64,000 bases of DNA from Purpureocillium takamizusanense (Eukaryota; Ascomycota; Sordariomycetes; Hypocreales; Ophiocordycipitaceae), in NCBI RefSeq assembly GCF_022605165.1, contig NC_063072.1, positions 2,046,001-2,110,000 of the forward strand, in the 5' to 3' direction. Each line of letters opens with the position of its first letter. The stretch's first letter is position 1. Below are positions 13,928 to 24,994 of the stretch, in pieces. The notes beneath the pieces were generated by a model. The model was not told the DNA's origin and ran no database searches. It saw only the letters and a program-made list of their open reading frames with translations. Both the position numbers and the translations under genes were made by a program.

Positions 13928-15371
13928 TCAGCTGCCACCGAGGGAGGCTACCTGCGCTGCCAAGTCCTTGTTGCCCCGGAGGAGGTCTTCGAGCCATTCA
14001 GCGGCCATCGCCAGCGTCGTGCTCTTGCTGAAGCCGCCGCCCTTGAGGCCGGGAACGAGGTCACCGAGGTCGTCAAAGCCCTCCTTGATCAGAGTGCGTC
14101 GCTTCTGCTCGCTCTTGATGTGATTCTCTCGCTTTTGCTCCTCGGAAAGGTTCTCGCGTGGCGGCTTGGCTCCATTGGCCGTAGACTTGCGCCGCCTGCT
14201 GCTTGCTGTTGCATCGGAGAGTGGCGAGGTTCCGTTTCGCTCCGATCTGGGCTTCCGCTTCTTGCCGGACTTGGACGAGTTGTCGTCTTCGTCGTCCTCG
14301 TCGGCGGCCTCCTTGACGTTTTTGCTCTTTCGCCTCTTGCGTGGCGGCGCATTAGGGTCGTCTTCGCGCTTGATGTAGTCAGAGCTGTCTCTGGTGTCCA
14401 GAGGGCTGCGGGCATTGCCGGGACTACTAGGCCGAGTGTTAGCAGCGCTCTTGTTAACCTCAAGGCACTCGAGGCATTTGAGCTGCGTTTGCTGCTGAGA
14501 TTCGACTGACTCCTTTTGTTGCTCGGGGACGTATCCTTGTGGAGTGCCGAAGTTGGAATCCGACCCCCATTGGATATCGCCCAGGTTGACCTTTGGAACC
14601 GGCGTCCGTTCCTTGGGACCCCACATCCACTCGGTGAAGGTGTGGTCGTGCTCCGTCACGAGGCTGCTCTTGCGGTTCTCTTCCTTGAACTCCTCCAGTG
14701 GCTGGTGGCGAAGATGGCCCACGGGGTATCCGACGGGCCGCCTCGACTGCGGCGAGTCCCCGCCCTTGGACGAGACGCTGCCCCGAGGGTTGGAGCCGTT
14801 CTGTAGAAGGGTGGCGGCAGCACTGAGGACGTCGTCGGAGTGTTGTTGTTGAAAAGCCGGAGGCTGTGATGGAGGAGGTGGTGGAGGGGGCATCAGGCCG
14901 GAGCCAGACATCATCCTCTGTAGGTCGAGCTGGGCGTTGCTGTTGCTGTGGCTGGTGCCGTTGCTGGTGTAGCTCTGGTCGCCCGAAGAATCTAGCGGAC
15001 CGGACTGGGGGCCGAACGAGGTCGCCGTCCCCATGAACTGGGGCGGCATCTCGAACCAGGCGTCGCTGAAGTTGAGGCCCTCGCCAAAGGAAGGCATGTT
15101 GTACTGGTTGGCCGTCAAGTCCTCGAAGAATGAGCTGAGAAACTTGGTGTCGGTCTCGCTGAGGAGCGGCGCCCCCGGCGCAGGATCGGGGGCATCGAAG
15201 AGAGCCTCCTGGGTCGGATCAACGGCATCTGCAGCGACGAGGCAAGCCGGTCAGTATGGAAGGCTCGGGGAGGAGGGCGGACGAGGTGGGCAACGCACAG
15301 CCGAAGGGTAGTAAGGGATCGGACTCAGGCTGCGAAGAACCCATCCTGGGAGCCTGCTGCACGGCGAGCAT
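13928..15371 (-). CDS. bHLH transcription factor (fungal, INO4-like C-terminal domain)
   Basis: Two exons, 15371-15299 and 15228-13928, 457 residues; the 70 bp intron runs from GTGCGT to CTGCAG. The main frame has no ATG at its 5' end, so the start was placed in the upstream exon (MLAVQQAPRMGSSQPESDP), which joins in frame as FGY-AVDPTQEA. The first 330 residues are Ser/Pro/Gln/Asn-rich, with a WMWGPKERTPVPKVNLGD motif in the middle. A basic region PPRKRRKSKN and a KKRKPRSERN cluster act as likely nuclear signals. The bHLH lies at about 382-445: basic part HIKSEQKRRTLIKEGFDDL, loop LVPGLKGGGFSKS, helix 2 TTLAMAAEWLEDLLRGN. Proteins of this type bind E-box-like DNA as dimers; in yeast Ino4 pairs with Ino2 on phospholipid genes. 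The target here is unknown. It fires away from the TMEM135-like gene across 5.1 kb. Confidence 0.88.
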
Positions 15372-15920
15372 GAGGGCGTTTTTGTATCGCGCCGCACTGA
15401 GGGGTGGTCTGTCGGGTGGTGTCGTTCGTCGTGGCGTGGTAGTGGTGGTGGTGGTGGTTTTGGTGGTGATGATGATGGCGATGATGGTGGTGGATCACAA
15501 GGAATGCAAAATCGAGGGGCTGCGGTTACTGTTGCTCGGTGCCATGCGAACGAGGGAGGGTAGGTATGATGATGCGAGAAAAAGAATAAAGCCCGCGAGT
15601 GCCTAGAATATGTACGAGCACATGCTTGGGGTTGGGGAAATCCGGGGTAGTGGGCAGGAGGGCAAGGTGAGATGGAAGATCGCGGAGTGATCGAGGGGGG
15701 GACGAATGTGCTCGTTAAAGAGAGCCCGTGCAAGGCTGGGGCTCAGGGCACTAGGAGGTAGACAACCCAGCAGCCCGTCAGGTCAGGTCTGGTCAGGTCA
15801 GGTCAAGAGGCGTAATAATGGGGTGGAGGATGGAGCGGAGGCCAAGGTTGGAGGCGGTGGGGCGCCCTAGCGGTAGTAGCAGGAGCACCAGACAGCGGGC
15901 ACACTGGAGGCGGCCACCTT

Positions 15921-15923
<3 letters not shown>

Positions 15924-15962
<39 letters not shown>
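15924..15962. repeat. (AC)n microsatellite, about 19 units
   Basis: Uninterrupted alternating AC/CA run about 550 bp upstream of the bHLH start codon. Alternating purine-pyrimidine runs of this length are usually length-polymorphic and can adopt Z-DNA. Confidence 0.9.
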
Positions 15963-15963
<1 letters not shown>

Positions 15964-16022
15964 GGCAGAGCCCTGGAAATGGGCGAGGCCTGGCGCATTT
16001 GGCGGGTGCAAGTACCTCAAGG

Positions 16023-16100
16023 TAACCACCACCACCACCACCACCATCACAACCACCACCACCATCACAACCACCACCACCATCACAACCACCACCACCT
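16023..16100. repeat. 18 bp CCA/CATCAC minisatellite
   Basis: Tandem copies of an 18 bp unit AACCACCACCACCATCAC at 16051-16068 and 16069-16086, with a longer variant before and a partial copy after. Not a CRISPR array: there are no unique spacers. Confidence 0.85.
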
Positions 16101-18527
16101 CCATCCATTCCCTGCTGGGCGGACAGGCGCGCCCAACGCCAGTCGCCTTTCATCTTGTTCTGACACCGCCATGGACGAACGGCGGGAGAGGAGGGATGGA
16201 CCACGGCACCCGAATTGGGCCCAGTCGCGAGGATTTGGAAGCCCCTGCGAAACTCGTGCAAGTCATGGCCAGCGACAGCCGACGTCGAGTTATCCCATAT
16301 GAGTTCCATGTTCGACATGGGCCTGCGTGGGCTCTGTCTCGTCCGTCCGGGGACTAGACTTTATTACTCGCTCGTGAGCCGGTCCTCATACACTCAAGAT
16401 ACCTTTGGATACTTGGCTCTCTGGCAGTGCCGCCAAGGCAGCTGAGGTAACCCCAGGTACGGGCCGGCGCCGCAAGTGACGCTTCAACGTACGAGTAGCT
16501 GTACGGGCAGGTACTCGAGGGCTCGCAGCATGGACCTCCTCCGAGTCCAGCGATGCGGCCGGACTGGCTGGGCATTTCTTCTAACGCAGGACGTGCATGA
16601 TATAGCCCACCCCGCCTCTCTCTCTCCGCCGCCCCTCCCACCTTCCGTCCCCGCAGTCTCGTCTCCGTTGCTCCGTGGGCATGAACTCGCTCGACGTAAT
16701 AACGAACCGACCACCGATGCTGGGTGCGTAGGACCGCATGGCAAGGCAAGGCCAACAGTGATCCAGACACGGAGAACACTTGCGTTGGTACGATGGAGGT
16801 CATCTATACAGTATACGGGTGCGATGGCCACCCCACCAGTGGTGACCATCAGAACCCCCGCTAAGCTGGTCCATTGCCACTGCCACCGCCGCCGCCGCCG
16901 CGACTCCCGTCACCATCGCGAACCAGACATCATCGCCAGGTTTGCGAGCGGGCCCTAATAAGCACGCCAGGAATGGATGAAGCGCATGGCGTTGGCGTCA
17001 GCCTCCGGGACAGCGGGCCACACCCCTGTCGGTGAGCGAGCTGGCGCGCCCGGAGGCTCCCCGGGAGGGGTGGTGCAGAAACTCCCGTGGATCGTACCCG
17101 CCGCCTGCTCGGTGGAGGAGGGTCGGTCCCGCTTGTCTGCTGGCTGGTCTGGCTGGGACTGTCCCCGGGTTGGGTTTGAGTCTTGACAGCCCAGGCTGGG
17201 GGATGGGCTGGGGAAACGGACCTTTTGGCTCGGATAGGCCGATATCGACGTAGCGGGTCCCTGAGCATCCCGTTCGTTTTCTGGCTCCTCCGCGCGCGTG
17301 TCATGTCCCCATCTGCCACACATCTGGCGATTGGTTGGACGAGCGCCCGGACATTCCCGCTTACCTTGGCTTCGCACATCGTGTTCTTTGCTGTCCCGAC
17401 ACTTTGCTGGCCACCCACCTCCCGAAGCCTCCGATGCGGGCACCTCGATACAGCGATGGGTCCCGCCCAGATGACGCATCTCTGGTTCTCCACGCCCCCA
17501 TGCAGCAAAGGCGACAATCACATGCCAGTGCTCTGCGCTCTCCTTCCCCTCCCCTCCCCTCGTACGCACCGCCCGCTCCCCGCTGTCTCCCCAGAGCGGT
17601 GCAGATTCCGTCCGGTACTGTTCCGCAGCATCCTTTCCTTTCTTCACTCGACGCGGGTCTCCACGTCCATCCCCCCCGCCGCTGGGTAGCGAGTGGGGAG
17701 CGCTCGGGCGGGCTGCCACGAGTTTTGCTCGGAGGCCCGGGCCCGAAGGCTCGCGCCACCCAGGGATTCCTACCTGGCTTGGGATAATTGGGGGGAGTGC
17801 CGGCGTGAGGCTTCGTGTCTCGGGTCTGGTCTTCTGGAGGCGGGATCTCGCCCGTTTGGACTCGCTGCAGGGGGATGATGAGGATGGCAGGTAGCGCGGA
17901 CATTGTTGGGTCCAGTGGCGATGGCTCACGCAGTAGTCTGGCTGGCTTGGAGAAGAGCATGCAGAGAGCATGCAGAGAGCATGGCCAGGTCATTACAGCC
18001 TGCATCAAGCCGGGTCCCAAGTCGCGTGGTTTGGGAACCGGTTCTGCGTCTGCGGTCCGGCGAGTGGAGCCCCTTGCTGGTCTTGTGCAGCGAGACCATG
18101 CAAAAGCAAATTAGTAGTTTGTGCGCCTTGAGCGTCCTGCCTGGCGTTGGCATGCAAGGCACGGGCGGCCATCAAATCTCGCCGTCCTGAGAGACTAAGG
18201 CGAGACCAAGAGAGGCGCTCTCAAGGGATACGAAGTCGGTACTTGTGCACCACGGCATGAGCCACCTAACCTCGCGATATCTCGGGCTGCTGCTGCTGCT
18301 GCTGCTGCTACACGTCGGTCGTTACGAAGTAACGTGTGTATGTAGGTAACTAATCGGTTGTAAGAAAGGCGGTCCAGTGCGAGGGCGGCGAGCAAGCCAC
18401 CCGGCACGTTGATTTCGGGGACGTGTCGTGCGTGGCCGTCCACCACCCAAGATCGTCGTCGAGGCGTGGATGAGTGGGTGGGTGTGGTGTGTCGACGTCG
18501 ACGTCGAACTGATGTGCATGCACAGTT

Positions 18528-18566
18528 GCACACGCACACACACACACGCACACACACACACACAAC
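18528..18566. repeat. (CA)n microsatellite
   Basis: CA run interrupted by two CG steps, in the gene-free region. A (CTG)7 run lies about 230 bp to the left (18288-18309). Confidence 0.85.
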
Positions 18567-18952
18567 ACGCGTGGCACACATGACGCTGCACGACCAAGGA
18601 CGCAGCAAGAGGTGATACGTGTGAGCAGTTGGGTTACACCTTCCGCGCCTGCCCTGCCTGGGCAGCCTGTCCGTCACGGCGGTGTTACAATACCTGCAGC
18701 AGCAGCAACAGATAGATTCCCATACCTAGTAGTAGGCGGCGGCGTTCGTCGCAGGCACGGGAAACTTACCAACTACAGCGACAGCCCGGCAATCTGCGTT
18801 CCCCGCCCACACTGCATCCCGGTACCTCATTTACACGTCAAACTCGTCGCCGTCGTCCAATTTGTATCGCCTGACACCGGCGCCATGGAGCCCGTCCGGC
18901 GTGGCTGCACTGCCGGCGCCAGCGTGTTCCCCCGAGGGGTCGGTCTCATGTC

Positions 18953-18980
18953 TTCATTTCCATTTCCATTTCCATTTCCA
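18953..18980. repeat. (CATTTC)n hexanucleotide repeat
   Basis: Four tandem CATTTC-type units. A further short (ACCAA)n repeat lies at about 19507-19533 and a GCA run at about 19798-19818. Confidence 0.8.
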
Positions 18981-20463
18981 GACGCTCGCCCGCCCGCCGC
19001 CCTGACCTCTCCTCTCTCTCCGCGTGCCTGCGTGGACAATTGACAGTGGACGCAGAGCGGTCCCAGACGCCCGGACCCGGACGTCGGCCGGGGGCGCAGT
19101 GCTCATGGAATCCACTGGCGGTGCCTCCCAGGTACCCTTGCTTGGGCAGATCTCCGGGCGGTGACAGCCCTAGCCTCCTAAGGTACTCCGTAATGCTGCT
19201 GCAGATGAGGGAGCGCAGTGGAGCGCAGTGGAGCGCGCTCCGTTACAGCCAACCTCACTGCAAACCCGCGTCTGGCAAGTCGACCGAGCGAGTGCGCTCC
19301 ACCCCCTGCGCCGCGCCTGCCCATAACCGTCCGCCAGACTGGACCTACCTATCCATGCCACTATTTTCAGCAGAGCCCCGGCTGTCGCAGGGAGGGAGAG
19401 GACACCAACCTAAGATGAGATGGGAAAGCGGAAGGCCAGCAGCGGCCCTGCTGGAACCCGCCCGGGTGCCTTTCTCCCCCTTGTGATGACGAGAGCCCCA
19501 CGACAGGCAGACCAAACCAAACCAAACCAAACCAGAGCTCGCTGACAGCCGAGGCTTGTGATTGCCGGCAGTTGCGCCTAAAGAGGGGGACCGCTAAGTT
19601 GGACGGAGTCTCGTTCAGCCAAGAGCCAACAACAAAGGCATCTCTGTCTCTGGCGGGAACGAGAGCTGCTATGCTAAGCGCGCGTTCGTTCATCGTCCTT
19701 TCAACTGAGCTTCGCCTACCCAAAAAGCCCCTCCTACCCCCGCAGCATCGAGGCCGTTCCGTCGAATGTTCGGCTGCCCGCAAGAGCGGATCAGGGTAGC
19801 AGCAGCAGCAGCAGCAGCCGCCGCCGCTCGCCTCGACCAGCTTGGAGGAACCTTCCCTAGCTAAGGAATCAACGAGCAAGCTCGCCTGTCCTGGAGCACG
19901 CGACACGTCACGACACAACACGCTACGCCACGCCGCCCTCGCCGACTTCACCAACGACCAAGGCAAGCGTCCTGCCTACCTACCTACCTGCCACCAGAGG
20001 AGGACTCCCCCCACCGGTGGCTTCTGCCCGGTCTCTGACGTCGTACCTTGACGACTTGCCCTCATCGCTCGCTGGGCAGGGGTTTTCGTTCGCGTCACTG
20101 ACAGCCCCCCCCCCCTCTCTTGTCTCCCTCCCCGCAAGCAGCCAACCGCATCTCTTCGCCTTGGTGATCTGATCTGGTGACACTGCCAAGTACCACGAAA
20201 GTGAAGTAGCTGGTGCTTCCACTTCTCTCGTCTGCAAGGTTGCACGATTCCCCATTTACCGGCTGTGACGCCCTCGCACCGCCGCTAGTCCCTGGAGATC
20301 AGCCCGGTTTGTGCCGAGGCGCCGGGCTGTCGTCTTGTGTGTTGTGCGTACAGTTGCTGCATCCATCCATCCATGGTCAAGTCGTCGTCGTCGACGACAA
20401 CGACCATCCCCGCCAGCCTCGTTGTTTGCGCGCAGCCGCTTGTTGCTGCAACCACCATCCGAC

Positions 20464-22592
20464 ATGCAGCAGCAGGCATCGCCCTCACCACCACCAACAC
20501 GGCTGCGCCGCCATGCGGCTCGTGGAACGCGCCCCGGGAGCACCACCACTACCAAGAAGCCTTTCCCACTGCAGCTCCAGTCGCTTCCGCCGGTCCTGCG
20601 GCCCCTGGTTCGCGCCTACATCCTGGGCTTCGCATCGTCGGTGCTGCCACGACTCCTGACCGTCATCCTCCAGCACCTCTCCCGTGCGAGGGCCAAGAAT
20701 GAAAACTGCCTCCCCGCCGAAAAGGACCACCGAAGCTTTGTCGACTCGGTCCTTCACGTCCTTCGCATCGGCCTGGAACCGCAGCGCTTCCCCACGTTCT
20801 GCGCCGTCCTGGTCGGCGGCGCTACCGTCTTACAGGTGCGACTGACTACTACCTCCGCCGCCGTCATCCTTCCGCTGTCATCCCTCCTCCTCCGTTCCGT
20901 TCCTTGCCTTGCCTTGCCTTGCCTGCCATTCCTTCCCCGGATCTGGGAACAGTCGAGATCACGCATCCGTCCCCGCATCACATCTGGAATCCCCCCCCCC
21001 TGGTGTGTGGGGTCCAAGGATTATTCCTCGACGGCGCCAGTCGCGTCCTTCTCTGATGCGGCGTCTCGGAGCAACCCCCATCCTCCTCTTCCTATTTTCG
21101 TAGCGCCCGCCCACTCACCGCACCTCACCTCACCACCCACTTGCTCAAACCACTCGCTGCCCGCTTCTGTCGGCTGATGTACCCCAGGAGCCCCTGAAGA
21201 GAATCGTCGCTCGATGCGCTGCAGGTCTTGGCGAGACCGCCCGTTTAAGGTACGTGTAGCGAGACCGTGCTTTTGTGTTTCAGGACCTGCAACTTCACCA
21301 CCACCACCATCACCTTCACCACCACCACCGCACTACCTGCGTAGCTCCGCGGTAGGTTCCCGGCACCTAAAGGACTACTTGGACTGACAAGGAGCGCAAC
21401 AGAACTGCGAGATGGCTTGCTTCGTTCTTCGCCGCGTGGCTCAGCCTCAAGCTTCTTCAGTCGAAGCAGCAGGCGCCTCGGAAGAACTCGTCGGCGCCTT
21501 TCCGGCCGCCCAAGCCGACTGATGATGATGCCGTCGCCCCTCATCAGGGGAAACTTGCCGGTCGGACGCTCGACCTGACGCTCTTTGCCGCGACCCAGGC
21601 CGTCGACGTCATCGTCGGCGAGCTGTGGTCCCGGCACAGGGCCCGGCGCACCGCTGCCCGAACATGGACAAAGGTATGATGCCACTGTGCGCGCTCGTTC
21701 ACTCGCCGTGACGCGTCAGATGCTAACATGGCGGTTCTTGTTACAGGCGGAGCAGTTCCTCTCCCAGATGATTGACCCCCTCTCCTTTGTCGCCTCGTGC
21801 GGGCTCATCATGTGGGCGTGGTTCTACGCCCCGGACAGCCTGCCGCGGGGATACAACAAATGGATCACGTCGGCCGCCCACGTCGACCTGCGGCTCATCG
21901 AGGCTCTCCGCCGCTTCAAGACCAAGGAACTTCGGTACCGCGAGGAGACGGGGCAGACCTCCCTCCTTGGGTCCATGTGCGAACACTACGGGCTCCCGTA
22001 CGAATGGGGCGATCCCACCAAGTTCGTGCCCTTCCCCTGCGACATCGTGCACATGGGCAGAGGCCCCTCGTGCGAGTACCACGCCTGGCGCCGCTTCTGG
22101 CTGTCGTGGAGGTGGTCCATGTACACGTACCTGCCCCTGGCGCTGGCCCTCCAGCTGCGCAAGCCTACGCGCAGCAGCCCCTGGCTGGCGCTCAAGTCGG
22201 CCTGCCGCTCCTCGGCCTTCCTCGCCACCTACATCACCCTCTTCTACTACGGCGTCTGCCTCGGCCGCACGCGCGTCGGCCCGCGCCTCGTCGGCACCGA
22301 CACCGCCTGCCGCAACCGCATCGACGGCGGCATCTGCGTCGGCGTCGGCTGCTTCCTCTGCGGCTGGAGCGTCCTCATCGAGACGGCCAGCCGCCGCAAG
22401 GACATGGCCCTCTTCGTCGCCCCGCGCGCCATGGCCACCCTCCTACCCCGTCGCTACCCCCTCGAACGCCAGTGGCGCGAGACGCTCGCCTTTGCCGTCA
22501 GCACCGCCGTCGTCTTCACCTGCGCCGCCGAGAACCCCAAGCGCGTCAGGGGCATGATGGGCGGTATCCTCGGCCTGACGTTGGGACAGTGA
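20464..22592 (+). CDS. TMEM135-like integral membrane protein
   Basis: Four exons: 20464-20835, 21188-21249, 21403-21673 and 21747-22592, 516 residues. Introns are 352, 153 and 73 bp, the first unusually long for this window. The small second exon (62 nt) joins cleanly as ATVLQ-EPLKRIVARCAAGLGETARLR-TARWLASFF. Several hydrophobic segments are seen: LVRAYILGFASSVLPRLLTV near 45, then around 90, 150, 245 and 330, and a Gly-rich pair GMMGGILGLTLG at the end. The motif RRKDMALFVAPRAMATLLPRR near residue 440 resembles the region of TMEM135 that precedes its last membrane segments. Animal TMEM135 (PMP52) is a peroxisomal and mitochondrial membrane protein linked to mitochondrial dynamics and lipid handling; the fungal role is inferred by family only. 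The ATG at 20464 was preferred over the frame opening at 20311, whose extra residues are low-complexity. Confidence 0.82.
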
Positions 22593-23057
22593 CGGGGCGC
22601 CATTCCAGACGACTGTCGTTGCGGCATCACGTTGAACCCTCCGCAGGGCCTCGTTGTACTATACATACACTACACAGTGAAGAGACTTTTTTGCGGTCAG
22701 CGATCAGCTAAGGCGGCGCGGGGCGGGAGTCTCGATTAGAACCGGAGACGCGTGGTGTGTGGCAGCTCACGCTCCTGCATCCCGTTCACCTAATGCATAA
22801 TAATACAACATAAATCAACAGTAGACATGACTACGACTAATAACACTGAAATGTGCCATCCCTCAAGTCTGCCAGCCAGTCTGCCGCAGTGTGTGAAATG
22901 TATTATGCATTGTGGGCGAGAAAGAAGGCCAGATGACGACCACCACCATCACCACCACAACCATCCATTCCCGCCACCCATCCGAGCTTCCCGTAGTATA
23001 ATAGTATACAGCTACTACAGCACTCTTCAGCCCCTACCCAATCCAACCCGACCCGCT
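22593..23057. other. Convergent 3' intergenic region, TMEM135-like / GET2
   Basis: 465 bp between two stop codons, noticeably more AT-rich than its surroundings around 22780-22860. No gene seen. Confidence 0.5.
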
Positions 23058-24289
23058 TCACGACTTCCACCAGGAGCACACGCCCAGCACAAACATGCAC
23101 GCCAGGATGTCGGCCCTCACCGTCGTAAAGATCTGCCCGTACCGCAGCGCCACCAGCAGGTACCCCCTGAACGGCTCGGGCACGAACCCGGCCACGGTCC
23201 AGAGCATGCCGGTGGGCTGCCCCCGCTGCGGGCCGCGGGCCTTGTCGAGGAAGAAGCGCGTCGTGAGCAGCACCGCCTCGCCCGTGGCGAAGATCCAGAA
23301 GAACATGAGCTTGCGCTGCTCGTTGGCGGCGTATTGGCCGTCGTAGTCGAACGATGGTGACGGCGCGCCGGCGGCGGCGCCGGCGGACGCAGGGTCGTAG
23401 CCGTGCGCGTGCGCGACGGCAACGTCGTGCGCGAGGGAGGCGCGCTCCCGCTCCAGCCGCGTGCCGGAAAAGGGCGTCAGGAGCGTCACGTACAGGCCCA
23501 GGCCCAGGGCCAGCAGCGCGTGCAGGATGCGGAAGAAGGCGGCATAGGCGTCGGGGCGGGCGGCCTGCTGCTGCTGCTGTTGCGCGCCGGGCATGCCGGG
23601 CATACCGGCGAAGGGAGAGGAGCCGGCGCCGCCCGCACCGCCCATCATCTGGGTCATCATCTTCATGAGCGGGTCGTCCTCCATGCCGGGCGGCAGGGCC
23701 GGCCCGTCGGGTCCGGGGCCGGGGCTCGGGCTCGGCGATGCGCTCTGCCCGGGGCGGTCGAAGCCGAGCATCATCTGCCGCAGCTGGGCGTCCGAGATGG
23801 ACGGCTCGGCGCCCGAGACGTTGCGCCGAGACGGCGTCCTCGTTTGCGGTTCGTAAAAGTGCTCCGAGATGTCCACCTCCTCGGGGTCGGCGGCGGCGTG
23901 GTGTGGTGGTGGTGGTGGTGGTGGTGGTGCCTGCGTGCCAGACACGGAGCGTGACTTGGGCGACGATGCATCGGCTGCCACCGGGGGCGTGACGACGGGC
24001 GAAGCCTGTTCTGTATCTGTGATGACCATGACGCAGGTCAGTCTCCGAACTCTCAAGTATATATGATCCCCCTCTTGCGTTTCGCACGGAGGAGAGGGCA
24101 GGCAGGGCAGGGCAAGGTAAGCGCACCACCGACTACACGGCCGCCTATGCCGGTGATTTTGTTCAGGCGTGCCGAGCCGCCGGCCTTGATCTTGGCCTCG
24201 CGCCGCTCCTTGCGCAGACGGGCCTGCTCCGAGGCCCGCGCGGCGGCGGCGTCGGCGTCGTTCGACGTGGCCGCAGCGCTGTCCGCCAT
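23058..24289 (-). CDS. GET2: GET complex subunit Get2 (tail-anchored protein receptor)
   Basis: Two exons, 24289-24127 and 24016-23058, 373 residues; the 110 bp intron has a GTGCGC donor and joins GRVVG-DTEQASP. The N-terminus carries the basic Get3-binding segment LRKERREAKIKAGGSARLNK that marks Get2/CAML proteins. A disordered Pro/Ser/Gly linker follows, with an eight-proline run encoded by a GGT repeat, then MMLGFDRPG and a Met/Gly-rich stretch. Three membrane segments lie in the C-terminal third: around LHALLALGLGLYVTLL, KLMFFWIFATGEAVLLTT and ILACMFVLGVCSW. Get1-Get2 is the ER receptor that takes tail-anchored proteins from Get3 and inserts them. The start was set at 24289 (MADSAAATSNDADAAAARAS), directly upstream of the basic motif. 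It lies tail to tail with the TMEM135-like gene. Confidence 0.9.
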
Positions 24290-24994
24290 GGCCGAAGGGA
24301 AAGATGCAGGCGGCTTCGACCGATAGGTGAGGGCGGCGGCGTCTCGTAGGAGGATGAATTTCTTGCTCGAACTACGCAAGGAACGAGGTGGCGGTGGTGT
24401 AGCGACGGAGGGAGTTGAGGTCCGGGGGATGGATGGAAGAGCTGTCGTTGGAAGCTTGCCCCGAGGTGTGTGACGCCAGGTGTGGGTGCGGATGGAGACT
24501 CTGAGCTGGCGCCATTGGGAGCCCCACAGTGGACGACGACACAACACCTCACTCAAGGTTATCTACGAAAGCACTTCTGCAGCTCACATCGACCAACTGC
24601 GAATTGTGCCTATCTTCGCGCAACTACAATATCAATCCGAGGCCAGACCACTGTGACTCAACCCAGCGGTGCGAAATATGCCGCCTGCCTCAGTCCGATG
24701 CGTCCTTATAGGCACCAAGTCCAACCTGGCCTCTTGGAAGAGAGGGCCGCAATGGGCATGCTCGCCTGATCTGGCACGGCCAATGGAGCAGCCTATTTCG
24801 GCGTCCCTTCAGTGCTTGATGTTGGATCCACCGCAGGAATCAGTTTAAACATCCCTTGCTCTTTCATTCATGGCTTTTCTGCTTCAACTACCTTGACCAT
24901 GCTTCTATCCCCCAAGGCCCCCTTCACCTGTACATCATTCGTCAGATCGTCTTTTGCCTCCTCCAGTATTTAACTGCTTGCATCAAGTAACAAA
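24290..24994. other. Intergenic region, GET2 promoter / SEC31 3' side
   Basis: 705 bp with no supported gene. Genes on both sides read leftward, so this holds the SEC31 3' end and the GET2 promoter. Confidence 0.5.

Larger units (their letters stand above)
15372..20463. other. 5.1 kb gene-free divergent region with many microsatellites
   Basis: The longest non-coding stretch here, between the starts of the bHLH and TMEM135-like genes. It contains GGTCA-type direct repeats (about 15778-15807), an (AC)19 run, an 18 bp minisatellite, a second CA run, (CTG)n, (CATTTC)n, (ACCAA)n and (GCA)n. Frames of 200-340 codons at 16930-18020 on both strands have unstable composition, no domain and no conserved-looking start, so I do not call them. 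Confidence 0.6.

Noticed and set aside
16023..16100. Regular repeats that could suggest a CRISPR array
   Set aside because: Pure tandem CCA/CATCAC units without unique spacers in a eukaryotic genome; a minisatellite.
16930..18020. Long frames (up to 338 codons, minus; others plus) in the 5.1 kb gap
   Set aside because: Composition drifts without domain-like segments, both strands and several frames are open at once as expected in GC-rich DNA, and no splice partners or credible start context were found.
21585..21746. Continuous frame reading into the third intron of the TMEM135-like gene
   Set aside because: GTATGA donor, GCTAAC branch and TTACAG acceptor define a 73 bp intron, and TWTK-AEQFLSQM is the coherent join.
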